Assembly (NCBI GenBank): GCA_963791625.1 | Contig: CAWBTA010000006.1 | Coordinates: 2,046,001-2,110,000, forward strand | Length of the DNA stretch: 64,000 bases | Origin: JANMCE01 sp963791625 | Lineage (GTDB): Bacteria; Actinomycetota; Acidimicrobiia; Acidimicrobiales; Ilumatobacteraceae | Reading direction: 5' to 3' | Shown: positions 45,601-53,435 of the stretch, piece by piece | How positions within the stretch are numbered: the first letter of the stretch is position 1 | Layout: each line of letters opens with the position of its first letter | Translations under genes and position numbers: made by a program | The notes under the pieces: model-generated | The model's database searches: none | What the model saw: only the letters and a program-made list of their open reading frames with translations | What the model was told of the DNA's origin: nothing

Positions 45601-46635
45601 CTACGAGCCGCCGATTTCGCGGCCCCACACATCGGAGAGCACAAAGCCGGTCTGGTACGGATCGCTGGGGTCAACGGCCGAGGTGCGCGTGCCCACCACC
45701 CAGCCACGACCGGAAATCGACGGCACCACCGCCGGCCGGCCAGCAACGGTGATGTCGCTCAGAATGCTCACGTTGAACTCACTGTCAATCAATGATCGAG
45801 CCACGAACTGTTGACCCACCGCGGCCTGGCCGCGGGCCGACATGACCGCGAGGCGAGCCGAGTTTCCGGTACCGCACGGCGACCGATCAACTCGACCGCT
45901 CAACACGGTGGCGCCCCGCAACGAACCGTTGGCCGGGTCATCATCACCGGTGACCATCACGTAGGAGATGAAGTCGATCTCGGGCACCTCCGGGTGCTTC
46001 ACACTGATCTCTTTGCGAGCCGCAGCCGATACCAGTTCCGCTGCTTCCACCACGTCTCGGGCCGACCCCCGGTTGAGGGTGACACCGAGTTGCTTGGAAT
46101 CCACCAGCACGTAGTAGCAACCTCCGTAGGCAACGTCCACCATGACGCGACCGATACCGGGCACGTCGAGCGGCACGTCGAGCGCTTCCACAAACGACGG
46201 AACGCCCTGCAGCGTGACCCGTTCGCAACGTCCGTCGTGGCACGTGGCTTTCACGCGTACCAGACCGGCCGCGGTCTCGAGCACCACGGTCGTTTCGGGT
46301 TCGGTCATGGGCACCACGCCCGTTTCGAGGAGCGCCGTCACCACGCAGATGGTGTTCGACCCGCTCATCGCGTGAGCGCGATCGGCCTGCAGGATGATGA
46401 ACCCTGCATCGGCTTCGGGATCGTTGGAGGGAAAGACCAGGTTGGCGCTGGCCTGCGGACGACCCCGCGGTTCGAACGCAAGGTAACGGCGGATGGAATC
46501 GTCCACCTCATTCACATAGTGCAACTTCTCGCGCATGGTGGCACCGGGAATCTCGAAAACGCTCCCGAGATAGCAGGTGCCCTGCTCCCCCTCCGCGTGG
46601 GCCTCGACGGCCGTGAGCGTGCGGGTCTGTCGCAT
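45601..46635 (-). CDS. Proline racemase family protein, probable 4-hydroxyproline 2-epimerase (Ser/Cys active site)
   Basis: The 344-residue protein has the two-lobed proline-racemase fold. The first catalytic position, normally Cys in MCGHGTI, is Ser here (HAMSGSNTICVVTALLETG); the second keeps Cys in VDRSPCGTGNSARLAV. Cys/Cys enzymes are racemases or epimerases and Cys/Thr enzymes are trans-3-hydroxyproline dehydratases. Ser/Cys variants are, as I recall, also reported as hydroxyproline epimerases. Its ATG overlaps the stop of the DapA-family gene (TGATG at 46637-46633). The convergent DadA-like gene supports hydroxyproline catabolism. Confidence 0.83.
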   Translation of the reverse strand: MRQTRTLTAVEAHAEGEQGTCYLGSVFEIPGATMREKLHYVNEVDDSIRRYLAFEPRGRPQASANLVFPSNDPEADAGFIILQADRAHAMSGSNTICVVTALLETGVVPMTEPETTVVLETAAGLVRVKATCHDGRCERVTLQGVPSFVEALDVPLDVPGIGRVMVDVAYGGCYYVLVDSKQLGVTLNRGSARDVVEAAELVSAAARKEISVKHPEVPEIDFISYVMVTGDDDPANGSLRGATVLSGRVDRSPCGTGNSARLAVMSARGQAAVGQQFVARSLIDSEFNVSILSDITVAGRPAVVPSISGRGWVVGTRTSAVDPSDPYQTGFVLSDVWGREIGGS

Positions 46636-47537
46636 CAGCCGAGATCAAGCGCGAGGGCTTGGTCGAGCACCCGCAGTGTTTCAGCGGCAACATCGTCCAG
46701 CAGCGGCAACAGCGGCTGGCGCACGTCGCCGCACTGGATCCCCTGATGGCCGAGCCCGAGCTTGGCCTTCTGGTTGTACGAACCGCTCTCCATGTTTTGC
46801 ACCCACGGCAGCATGCCGTCGAAGATGCGAACGGCTTCGGCATGATCACCGCGGCGCGCCGCGTTGAGCAGCATCACGTGATGTTTGGGCAGCACGTTGG
46901 AGGTGCCCGCCAGCCAGCTGCGCACGCCCCACACGAAGTAGTCGACGGCCTGGTCATCTGAGCCGCACATGATCTCGATCTTGCCCGCATAACGCTTGCG
47001 CATGGCCAGGAAACGGGAGAAGTCTCCGCTCGACTCCTTGATACCGACTATCTCAGGGATGTCGGCGACCGCATCCAGGCACTCGAACCCGATCTCGATG
47101 CCGGCGCGGGCCGGGTAGTTGTACAAAATGATCGGCAGGCCGACTTCACTGGCCACTGCGGCGTAGTGAGCGGCCAGCTCACGTTGTGTCGGCAGCGACG
47201 TGTAGGGGGCGGCCAGCATGAGCGCGTCGTACCCGAGGTCACGGGCGATGAGGCCGTGAGCGATCACCTCACGGGTGGAACCGGCATTGCACCCGGCCAC
47301 CATTTGGGCCCGGCCGGCGGCAACCTCGATCGCTTTACGAGCGAGTTGCGTGCGCTCGTCGGTGCTGAGCGCGTAGTACTCGCCCGTGGTGCCGTTGGCG
47401 ACCAGACCACGCACGCCACCGGCGAGGCAGAACTCGATCACCTTGGCAAAGCCATCGAGATCCAGGTCACCATTTGCGTGCATCGGCGCGACGATTGGCG
47501 TGTAGACACCTTCAAGTTCGAGAGAAAGTTTGGCCAT
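46635..47537 (-). CDS. DapA/NAL family lyase, probable pyrroline-4-hydroxy-2-carboxylate deaminase
   Basis: The 300-residue TIM-barrel enzyme shows ANGTTGEYYALSTDER (carboxylate loop), the proton-relay Tyr in IILYNYPARAG and the Schiff-base Lys in IVGIKESSGDFSRF. The order (dapA-like then racemase, opposite dadA-like) matches hydroxyproline degradation, where a DapA homologue (LhpC type) deaminates pyrroline-4-hydroxy-2-carboxylate to 2-oxoglutarate semialdehyde. Dihydrodipicolinate synthase is less likely from context. The ATG at 47537 has TACACT 6 nt upstream. Confidence 0.85.
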   Translation of the reverse strand: MAKLSLELEGVYTPIVAPMHANGDLDLDGFAKVIEFCLAGGVRGLVANGTTGEYYALSTDERTQLARKAIEVAAGRAQMVAGCNAGSTREVIAHGLIARDLGYDALMLAAPYTSLPTQRELAAHYAAVASEVGLPIILYNYPARAGIEIGFECLDAVADIPEIVGIKESSGDFSRFLAMRKRYAGKIEIMCGSDDQAVDYFVWGVRSWLAGTSNVLPKHHVMLLNAARRGDHAEAVRIFDGMLPWVQNMESGSYNQKAKLGLGHQGIQCGDVRQPLLPLLDDVAAETLRVLDQALALDLG

Positions 47538-47549
47538 CAGCCCAGTGTA
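47538..47549 (-). promoter_or_regulatory. Leaderless -10 box for the dapA-like/racemase operon
   Basis: TACACT (47549-47544) is 6 nt before the ATG at 47537. Confidence 0.5.
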
Positions 47550-47564
47550 ATGAAAGCGATGCTG

Positions 47565-48500
47565 CTACTCACCTGGGACCGACGCCATCACCGACTTCAG
47601 CGCTTGGGCCGCGCCCATCAGCCCGGCACTTTCGAAGGGAACTACAATTGTGGAGTTGTCGCTCTCGGCGAATTTGGTCAATGTCTCGAGTTGCAGAATT
47701 GCTATGAGCGAGGGACTCGGGTTGGCTTTCTCGATCGCGTCGTAGACACTGGCGATGGCCTGGGCCTTGCCTTCGGCTTCGAGGATGTAGGCCTGCCGGT
47801 TGCCTTCGGCCCGAAGGATGGCCGCCTCCCGCTCACCCTCGGCAGCGCGGATCGCGGCCTTGGCTGCACCGTCGGCAATGTTGATGGCGGACTGCTGGTT
47901 TCCCTCCGACTGGAGGATCTTGGCTCGCTTCTCCTGATCGGCCTGCTTCTGCAGCGCGAGAGCTTCGAGGATTTTCGGCGGCGGCGTGATCTCCACAATT
48001 TCGATGCGGGCGATGCGGATGCCCCACTTGTCGGTGACCGCTTCCATCTGCAGTTGCACGTCGGTGTTGATCCGCTCGCGCTCCGACAGCGCCTCGTCGA
48101 GCGACAGGGTGCCGATGACCGAACGCAACGCGGTACGAGCGAGGGCATCGATGGCGATGTCGAAGTTGGCCACGCTGAACAGCGCCTGCTTGGCGTCGAC
48201 GATCTGGGTGAAGATCGTGGCGTTTACCGTCACGACCACGTTGTCCTTGGTGATGACCTCCTGACGGTCTCCGGGCACGGGGATTTCGCGCATGTCCACC
48301 CGCTTCAAGTCATCGATGAACGGCGCAATGATGACCAGTCCGGGTTCATGCGTCTTGCGGTACTCACCGAGACGTTTCACCACGCCGACCTCGCCCTGCT
48401 GCACGATGTTCACCATCTTTCGAAGCATGAACAGCAACACTGCGGCGATCAAAACCGCGAGAACAAGACTGACAATGGCAACGGGACTGATGGCAATCAT
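47565..48500 (-). CDS. SPFH/slipin family membrane protein
   Basis: The 311-residue protein has an N-terminal helix (about residues 5-26), then a band-7 domain (VNIVQQGEVGVVKRLGEYR ... RVDMREIPVPGDRQEVITKD), the SERERINTDVQLQME segment and a coiled-coil region rich in Ala/Glu (AAKAAIRAAEGEREAAILRA). Such slipins organise membrane domains and nearly always sit beside an NfeD protein. Its ATG overlaps the stop of the NfeD-containing gene (ATGA at 48497), so they are made together. Confidence 0.92.
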   Translation of the reverse strand: MIAISPVAIVSLVLAVLIAAVLLFMLRKMVNIVQQGEVGVVKRLGEYRKTHEPGLVIIAPFIDDLKRVDMREIPVPGDRQEVITKDNVVVTVNATIFTQIVDAKQALFSVANFDIAIDALARTALRSVIGTLSLDEALSERERINTDVQLQMEAVTDKWGIRIARIEIVEITPPPKILEALALQKQADQEKRAKILQSEGNQQSAINIADGAAKAAIRAAEGEREAAILRAEGNRQAYILEAEGKAQAIASVYDAIEKANPSPSLIAILQLETLTKFAESDNSTIVVPFESAGLMGAAQALKSVMASVPGE

Positions 48501-49319
48501 TCGTACTCCTCATAAGCGGGTGTGACGGTGAGCGTGGTTCCGACAACAGCGGTGACAATCACGTGAGTAGCGGGCGGAATGGACGGGCTGAAGGTGGCCG
48601 TCGCCGCCAGCCAGTTCTCGCCGAGGAGCCGCACGTGGCCACCCGGCAGTGGCCCTACTTCATCGGTCGTTATGCCCTTCGCGCCAACGAGGCCACCGTG
48701 CACACCGCCGATCACCAGACCAGGGCCCCGGCGCGCGAAAGGCGCGACTCATGTGCGGTCGCACGGCGACCAGACCGACTGCTGCGACCATGATGGCCAC
48801 CAAAATCTGCAGCGGAATGGCCGTCGGCGCGAACACCGCCGTGAGCGCCGCCGCCAGCGCGCCAATGGCACCGAACATGGCGAAGAAGGCCAAGTGATGC
48901 ATTTCGACGGCAAGCAGCACCACGCCGAGAAGCACCCAGATCAGAATGGTGACCGTCCTTCGCGTCGGTTGAACCGATCGGGACGCGGCGGCAGTCGCAG
49001 GCGCCTCGACCAGACTGGTCGGTGCAGCGACGGACACCGACGGCACCGTCACCGACGTCACGGACGTGACCGAGGTGACCGAGGGCTCGCCCGTGCGAAT
49101 CTGTGCGGGCTGGCGGGCGAGGCTGGTTAGACCGGCTCCGATGCCAACCAGCAGCAGCGCAGCAATCACCGACAGCAACGCCACGGCTCGCGGCCGACGA
49201 TGCGGGCGTTCATTCATCCTGGCAACCGACGCGTCGGCCTTGGCCACGTGCGGCGACGGTGCCAGATCGAGAATGTCGCCAAGAGCCGAACGGAGGTTGT
49301 CGTCGAGTGGTTCCGTCAT
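48497..49319 (-). CDS. Anti-sigma-like N-terminus fused to NfeD (one frame break)
   Basis: Starts MTEPLDDNLRSALGDILDLA, overlapping the sigma factor stop (ATGA at 49316-49319). Residues 1-40 are cytoplasmic and anti-sigma-like, followed by a helix (AVALLSVIAALLLVGIGAGL), a Thr/Ser/Val linker with SVT repeats, and then an NfeD module with more helices (ILIWVLLGVVLLAVEMHHLA). The frame changes at 48718-48730 and continues into an OB-fold tail (GAKGITTDEVGPLPGGHVRL ... VVGTTLTVTPAYEEYE). Corrected length is about 273. I see no zinc HxxxCxxC motif. A separate NfeD start (TTG/GTG) inside the frame cannot be excluded. Confidence 0.7.
49048..49083 (-). repeat. Four 9-bp tandem repeats encoding (Ser-Val-Thr)n
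   Basis: Four near-identical 9-mers of the form GTSACSGAS (forward strand) lie end to end in the linker between the anti-sigma-like helix and the NfeD module, encoding SVTSVTSVTSVT. Such repeats can vary in copy number without changing frame. Confidence 0.8.
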
Positions 49320-49789
49320 CGCAACGCCTTCCGTAAGTGCACTCGAGCGCGGGCGAGGTGACGGCGAACGCTGTCGGGGGTTATGCCGAGCAGCGTTCCA
49401 ATCTGGCTGGCGTCCAAGTCTTCCCAATAGGTGAAGTAGACCACCGATCGTTGCTTCACGCTCAGAGCGGCAACGGCTCGACGAATGTCGAGTTGACTTT
49501 CATGCGGTGGCGAGACTGCCGGTAGGACCGCGTGCAGGTCACGAACCTGTCGCCGCTGTCGACTCCGCATCTGATCAAGTGCCGTGTTGGTGACGGCTCG
49601 AAACAGATACGCGCGCTCATGTTCCATCTCCGGGCGACTCGACCGCTCGAACTTGGCGAAAGTGATTGACACGACATCGGCTGCGTCATTCGGGCCGACA
49701 AGCAGCGTGGCGTACCGCAGCAGTTCTGCCGCATACCGATCCCACCGTTCGGCCTGCCCCGACTGTCGGGGCGCGTCCACAGTGGTCAT
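49316..49789 (-). CDS. ECF-type RNA polymerase sigma factor
   Basis: The 157-residue protein has sigma region 2 (YAAELLRYATLLVGPNDAAD ... ERAYLFRAVTNTALDQMRSR) and region 4 with AVAALSVKQRSVVYFTYWED and a helix-turn-helix, ASQIGTLLGITPDSVRRHLA. The ATG at 49789 has AGAGG 4 nt upstream; an in-frame ATG at 49825 is possible. It heads an operon with the anti-sigma/NfeD fusion and slipin, which suggests control of a membrane-stress response. Confidence 0.88.
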   Translation of the reverse strand: MTTVDAPRQSGQAERWDRYAAELLRYATLLVGPNDAADVVSITFAKFERSSRPEMEHERAYLFRAVTNTALDQMRSRQRRQVRDLHAVLPAVSPPHESQLDIRRAVAALSVKQRSVVYFTYWEDLDASQIGTLLGITPDSVRRHLARARVHLRKALR

Positions 49790-49964
49790 CACACCTCTTT
49801 TGACGTCACCGAGCCGCTTGGGCATGGACAGCCAATCCAAGAAAGTCGAAGGATTTCGCAAGAGCCAGTCTGCCCGACCGGACGCCGTTCCACACACGCA
49901 GCCTCCCGCGCCAATTTTCGGCATCCGACGTCGATAGACAACGCCGAATGTCGAAAGCTGGGAG

Positions 49965-51164
49965 CTACTGGCCTTTGAAGTTGGCGACCTGACGCAGGAT
50001 GACCTGGGTCTTCACGAGGTCGGTCTGGGCTTCCATCACCTTGTCGATGTTCTTGTAGCTGGACGGAATCTCATCGATCAACGCGGCTGCGTGATCGTCG
50101 AGCCATGCCCGACCCTTCATCTGACGCTTCAGGTCGGCAACCGTGTACTGACGCTTTGCGGCCGTTCGGCTCATCCGTCGGCCAGCCCCGTGCGAGCACG
50201 AGTTGTACGACAGCGGATTGCCGAGCCCCTCCACGATGTGCGTGGCAGCACCCATCGAACCGGGGATGACGCCAAGGTCGCCAACACCGGCCTTGATGGC
50301 ACCCTTTCGAGTCAGCCAGACCGACTTCTCGACGCCGTCGATGACGTGGGTTTCCTGCTGGCAGAAGTTGTGGTGACAGTTGATGCGCTGCACTTCACGA
50401 CCCTTGCCGACAATGGCAAAGATGCGCTTGAGCGCGGCGTCCATCATGGCCTCACGAGAGCCGAGCGCATAGCCCTGCGCCCACAGCATGTCGGCAATGT
50501 AGGCATCGAAACCGGGCGTGCCTTCCTGCAGCCACGCCTGGTCCTGCTCCTCCAACCGATACCCGGTGACCAGGTCGACAAAGTCCCGCTTGGCAGCACG
50601 GATATGACCCGACGCCAACTCGTTGCCGATACCTCGGCTGCCCGAATGCAGCACGACCCAGACGCGGTCGGCCTCACCCGGGAATCGAGTTGAGTAGTCA
50701 TCGAGACACAGCTCGGCAAAGTGATTGCCAGACCCGAGTGTTCCGAACTGCTTGAGCGACTTCACCTTCTGGTTGGTACTGAGCGCGGCCGGCATGCCAT
50801 GGACGTCGTGCCAACGATGCGAGGCCTTGGTCGCTTCTACGTGACCGACACCGACTCCGGCCGGGCACGATTCCGCAAACGCCTCGACCATGCAGTTGAG
50901 GTTGTCGGGAAGATGCTTGGCCAACAAATCCGTACGCACCGCAATCATGCCGCAACCGAGATCGACGCCGACTGCAGCCGGAACGACGGCGCCGAGCGTC
51001 GGCAATACCGAACCAACCGTTGCACCCTTGCCAAGGTGCGCGTCGGGCATGAGCGCGAGGTGTGAAGGCACGATCGGCAGGCGCGCCAACCGATGGGCCT
51101 GGGCCTTGGTCTGCTCATCAAACTCCACCGGCCACGCGGCTACCTTCGGGCTGAACCATTCCAT
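49965..51164 (-). CDS. rtcB: RtcB-type RNA ligase
   Basis: The 399-residue protein has the RtcB metal and guanylate site: VGVDLGCGMIAVRTDL, LGSGNHFAEL, VVLHSGSRGIGNELA, RINCHHNFCQQETH and the histidine in NSCSHGAGRRMSR that is guanylylated in RtcB. RtcB joins 2',3'-cyclic phosphate and 5'-OH RNA ends in tRNA splicing or RNA repair. It stands alone, with no archease or RtcR beside it. The length is at the short end of the family. Confidence 0.95.
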   Translation of the reverse strand: MEWFSPKVAAWPVEFDEQTKAQAHRLARLPIVPSHLALMPDAHLGKGATVGSVLPTLGAVVPAAVGVDLGCGMIAVRTDLLAKHLPDNLNCMVEAFAESCPAGVGVGHVEATKASHRWHDVHGMPAALSTNQKVKSLKQFGTLGSGNHFAELCLDDYSTRFPGEADRVWVVLHSGSRGIGNELASGHIRAAKRDFVDLVTGYRLEEQDQAWLQEGTPGFDAYIADMLWAQGYALGSREAMMDAALKRIFAIVGKGREVQRINCHHNFCQQETHVIDGVEKSVWLTRKGAIKAGVGDLGVIPGSMGAATHIVEGLGNPLSYNSCSHGAGRRMSRTAAKRQYTVADLKRQMKGRAWLDDHAAALIDEIPSSYKNIDKVMEAQTDLVKTQVILRQVANFKGQ

Positions 51165-51294
51165 CGCACTGCACTTTCGGTCGTCGTTTCGTTTCCCAGT
51201 ATGAACTGGTCATGACGAGATGTGTCGAGGGATTTACTCGTGCAACGAACTCTGTAACACCCCTTCTGTAGGTTGTCGGTGAGGAGGTTTGCAG

Positions 51295-52535
51295 GTGTCC
51301 GACCCATCGGCTGTCGACAACAGATTCGCCCGAATGCGTGCCGCCGAGGGCACGTTTACGCGATGCGCCGCGCCATGTCGTGGAGGTCGCGTTGCAGGAC
51401 TGCAGCCACCTCGCATCGTGGGTCGAAAGCGTGCGGCTTGCTGCTCTGAACCGCCTGCAGGCCCTGGCCGATGCCGATACGTCGATCGATCCTGACACGG
51501 TCGCCAGCCTTGCTGCGCGTACGTCGCGCCGTAACGCGTCGGCTGCTGCTCGACGAGCAAAGGTCACCAACCAGATGCCCACACTGGGCGAAGGGCTCTC
51601 CACCGGGGCCATTACTCCTGATCATGTTGATGCCGTCGCCCAAGCCCTCGCACGGCTCGAACCTGACGAACGCACCCGGCTCGCTCGCGAGGCCGAATGG
51701 ATCCGAACCGTTGCGTCGCGTTCCACACCAGAAGAACTCACGAAACTGCTGCAGCAACGTGCCCGGCAACTCTCCGGCGATGATGGCATCACCCGGCTCG
51801 AACGCCAACGCCGCAACATCTACCTACGCTGGTGGCTCGACAAGAACTCCGGCATGCTCCACATCCACGGCGAACTCGACCCCGAATCAGGGGCCACGTT
51901 CACCGGCCGAGTACGACGCAAGGTCGAAGCACTCTTCCACGACAAGATCCCCGACACCTGCCCAACCGACGACCGCAAACAAGACCACCTCCGCGCCCTC
52001 GCCCTCCTCAACCTCACCGAAAACGAAACCGGCGGAGCGTCATCGTCGAATCGTGCCGATCTCGTCGTTGTCATCGACCTTGAAACACTGATGAACGGCG
52101 TCCACACGAACAGTCGCATCGATATCGAAAGCGGTGTCGAGCTCCCGGTCGAAACCATTCGACGCATGGCGTGCATGGCCAACATCATCCCGGCCGTACT
52201 CGGTGCCGACGGGGTCGTACTTGACCTTGGCCGATCGCAGCGTGTCGCCAACGCCCACCAACGACGCGCCCTGCAAGTCATGTACGCCACCTGCGCCATA
52301 CACGGTTGCACCGTCGCCGCGCACGATTGTCAACCCCATCACATTGCCTACTGGGGCAAACACCACGGGCCCAACAGACATCGCCAACCTGATCCCCCTA
52401 TGCAGTCGCCACCATCACTACGTGCACGAAGGCGGCTGGCACCTCAGTCTCAACCCCACCAACCGCTACCTCACCATCACCCTGCCCGACGGCACCCGCA
52501 TGACCCACCCCCCACCCTTCGCCCGAGCCGGCTAA
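51295..52535 (+). CDS. DUF222/13E12-type HNH endonuclease-like protein (two frame breaks)
   Basis: A GTG at 51295 with GGAGG 7 nt upstream starts SDPSAVDNRFARMRAAEGT. After a break at 51352-51366 the frame continues DAPRHVVEVALQDCSHLASW, then the DUF222 core (TLGEGLSTGAITPDHVDAVA, LHIHGELDPESGA) and an HNH start CAIHGCTVAAHDCQPHHIAY. A second break at 52366-52374 leads to TDIANLIPLCSRHHHYVHEG and the end GTRMTHPPPFARAG at 52535. Removing one base at each gives about 412 residues. These abundant actinobacterial proteins are probable nucleases, often mobile or repeated; no intein or IS context is seen. Confidence 0.83.
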
Positions 52536-52581
52536 CCGCCCGGCGGCAAGGACCCCGCGCAGACGCACCGCAACGGCCACC

Positions 52582-53382
52582 TCAGTCGTAGGAGGTGTTG
52601 ATGGCGAAGTCGGTTCGGTAACGATCGGGGGTCAGCTGACCAGCGCTCTTGGCACCGTCGATCGGGAGGGCAACGCCGTTGATGAACGGGCTCTCATCCG
52701 ACGCGAGAAACACGACAGCTGCAGCAACTTCGCTCGCATGAGCGACGCGCGCCATTGGTGTGTTGGCGACGAACTGGCGGACCATCTCGTCATGCGTGCC
52801 CGAGCCGGAAACACTGGCACGCAGCATGGGCGTATCGATGGCACCTGGACACACGGCATTCACACGCACGCCCTGCTGCGCGTACGCGACCGCGAGTGAC
52901 TTGGTGAGGCCGACCACAGCGTGCTTCGACGCGTTGTACAGCGGGTCACCCGGTCGGCCCATCACGCCGCCATTGGATGCGGTGTTGATGATGCTGCCTC
53001 GCCCTCGCGCCAACATCGACGGCAACAGATAGCGACAGGCAAGATAGGCCGGCTTCACGTTAGCGGCGAAGATGCGATCGAACTCTTCGGGCGTACTGTC
53101 CACGACCGACTTCGGCAAGTGGATACCGACGTTGTTCACCAAGATGTCGACATGGCCGGAATGCGCCATCACCCCGTCCAGAAACGAAGTGACCGCTCCA
53201 GGGTCGGAAGCATCCACGATGGCCGACCGCAAAGACGACTCGGGCTCGTTACCTGGCTCAAGCGAGAGCAGATCCGCTGCGTGCACGAACGCGCCTTCGG
53301 CCACGAACTGTCGGACGATTTCGCGCCCGATGCCGCGAGCGGCACCGAACACAACAGCAACTTTTCCTTCAAGACGAGGCAT
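52582..53382 (-). CDS. Short-chain dehydrogenase/reductase
   Basis: The 266-residue SDR has the NAD(P) motif VVFGAARGIGREIV, NNVGIHLPKS, the catalytic Ser in IINTASNGGVMG, Tyr/Lys in YNASKHAVVG and the C-terminal FLASDESPFINGVALPIDG. The ATG at 53382 has AAAGGA 4 nt upstream. A -10-like TACGAT is 16 nt farther upstream, so this gene has a short leader. It is divergent from the hyuAB-like gene, with 53 bp between. Confidence 0.9.
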   Translation of the reverse strand: MPRLEGKVAVVFGAARGIGREIVRQFVAEGAFVHAADLLSLEPGNEPESSLRSAIVDASDPGAVTSFLDGVMAHSGHVDILVNNVGIHLPKSVVDSTPEEFDRIFAANVKPAYLACRYLLPSMLARGRGSIINTASNGGVMGRPGDPLYNASKHAVVGLTKSLAVAYAQQGVRVNAVCPGAIDTPMLRASVSGSGTHDEMVRQFVANTPMARVAHASEVAAAVVFLASDESPFINGVALPIDGAKSAGQLTPDRYRTDFAINTSYD

Positions 53383-53435
53383 GACTTCCTTTGATGGGAT
53401 CGTATCCTGAGAAGACATCGATTGTGGGAGGCTTG

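Noticed and set aside
51295..52535. The HNH protein as part of a homing endonuclease, intein or restriction system
   Set aside because: It has the common DUF222/13E12 architecture, stands alone and does not interrupt another gene.
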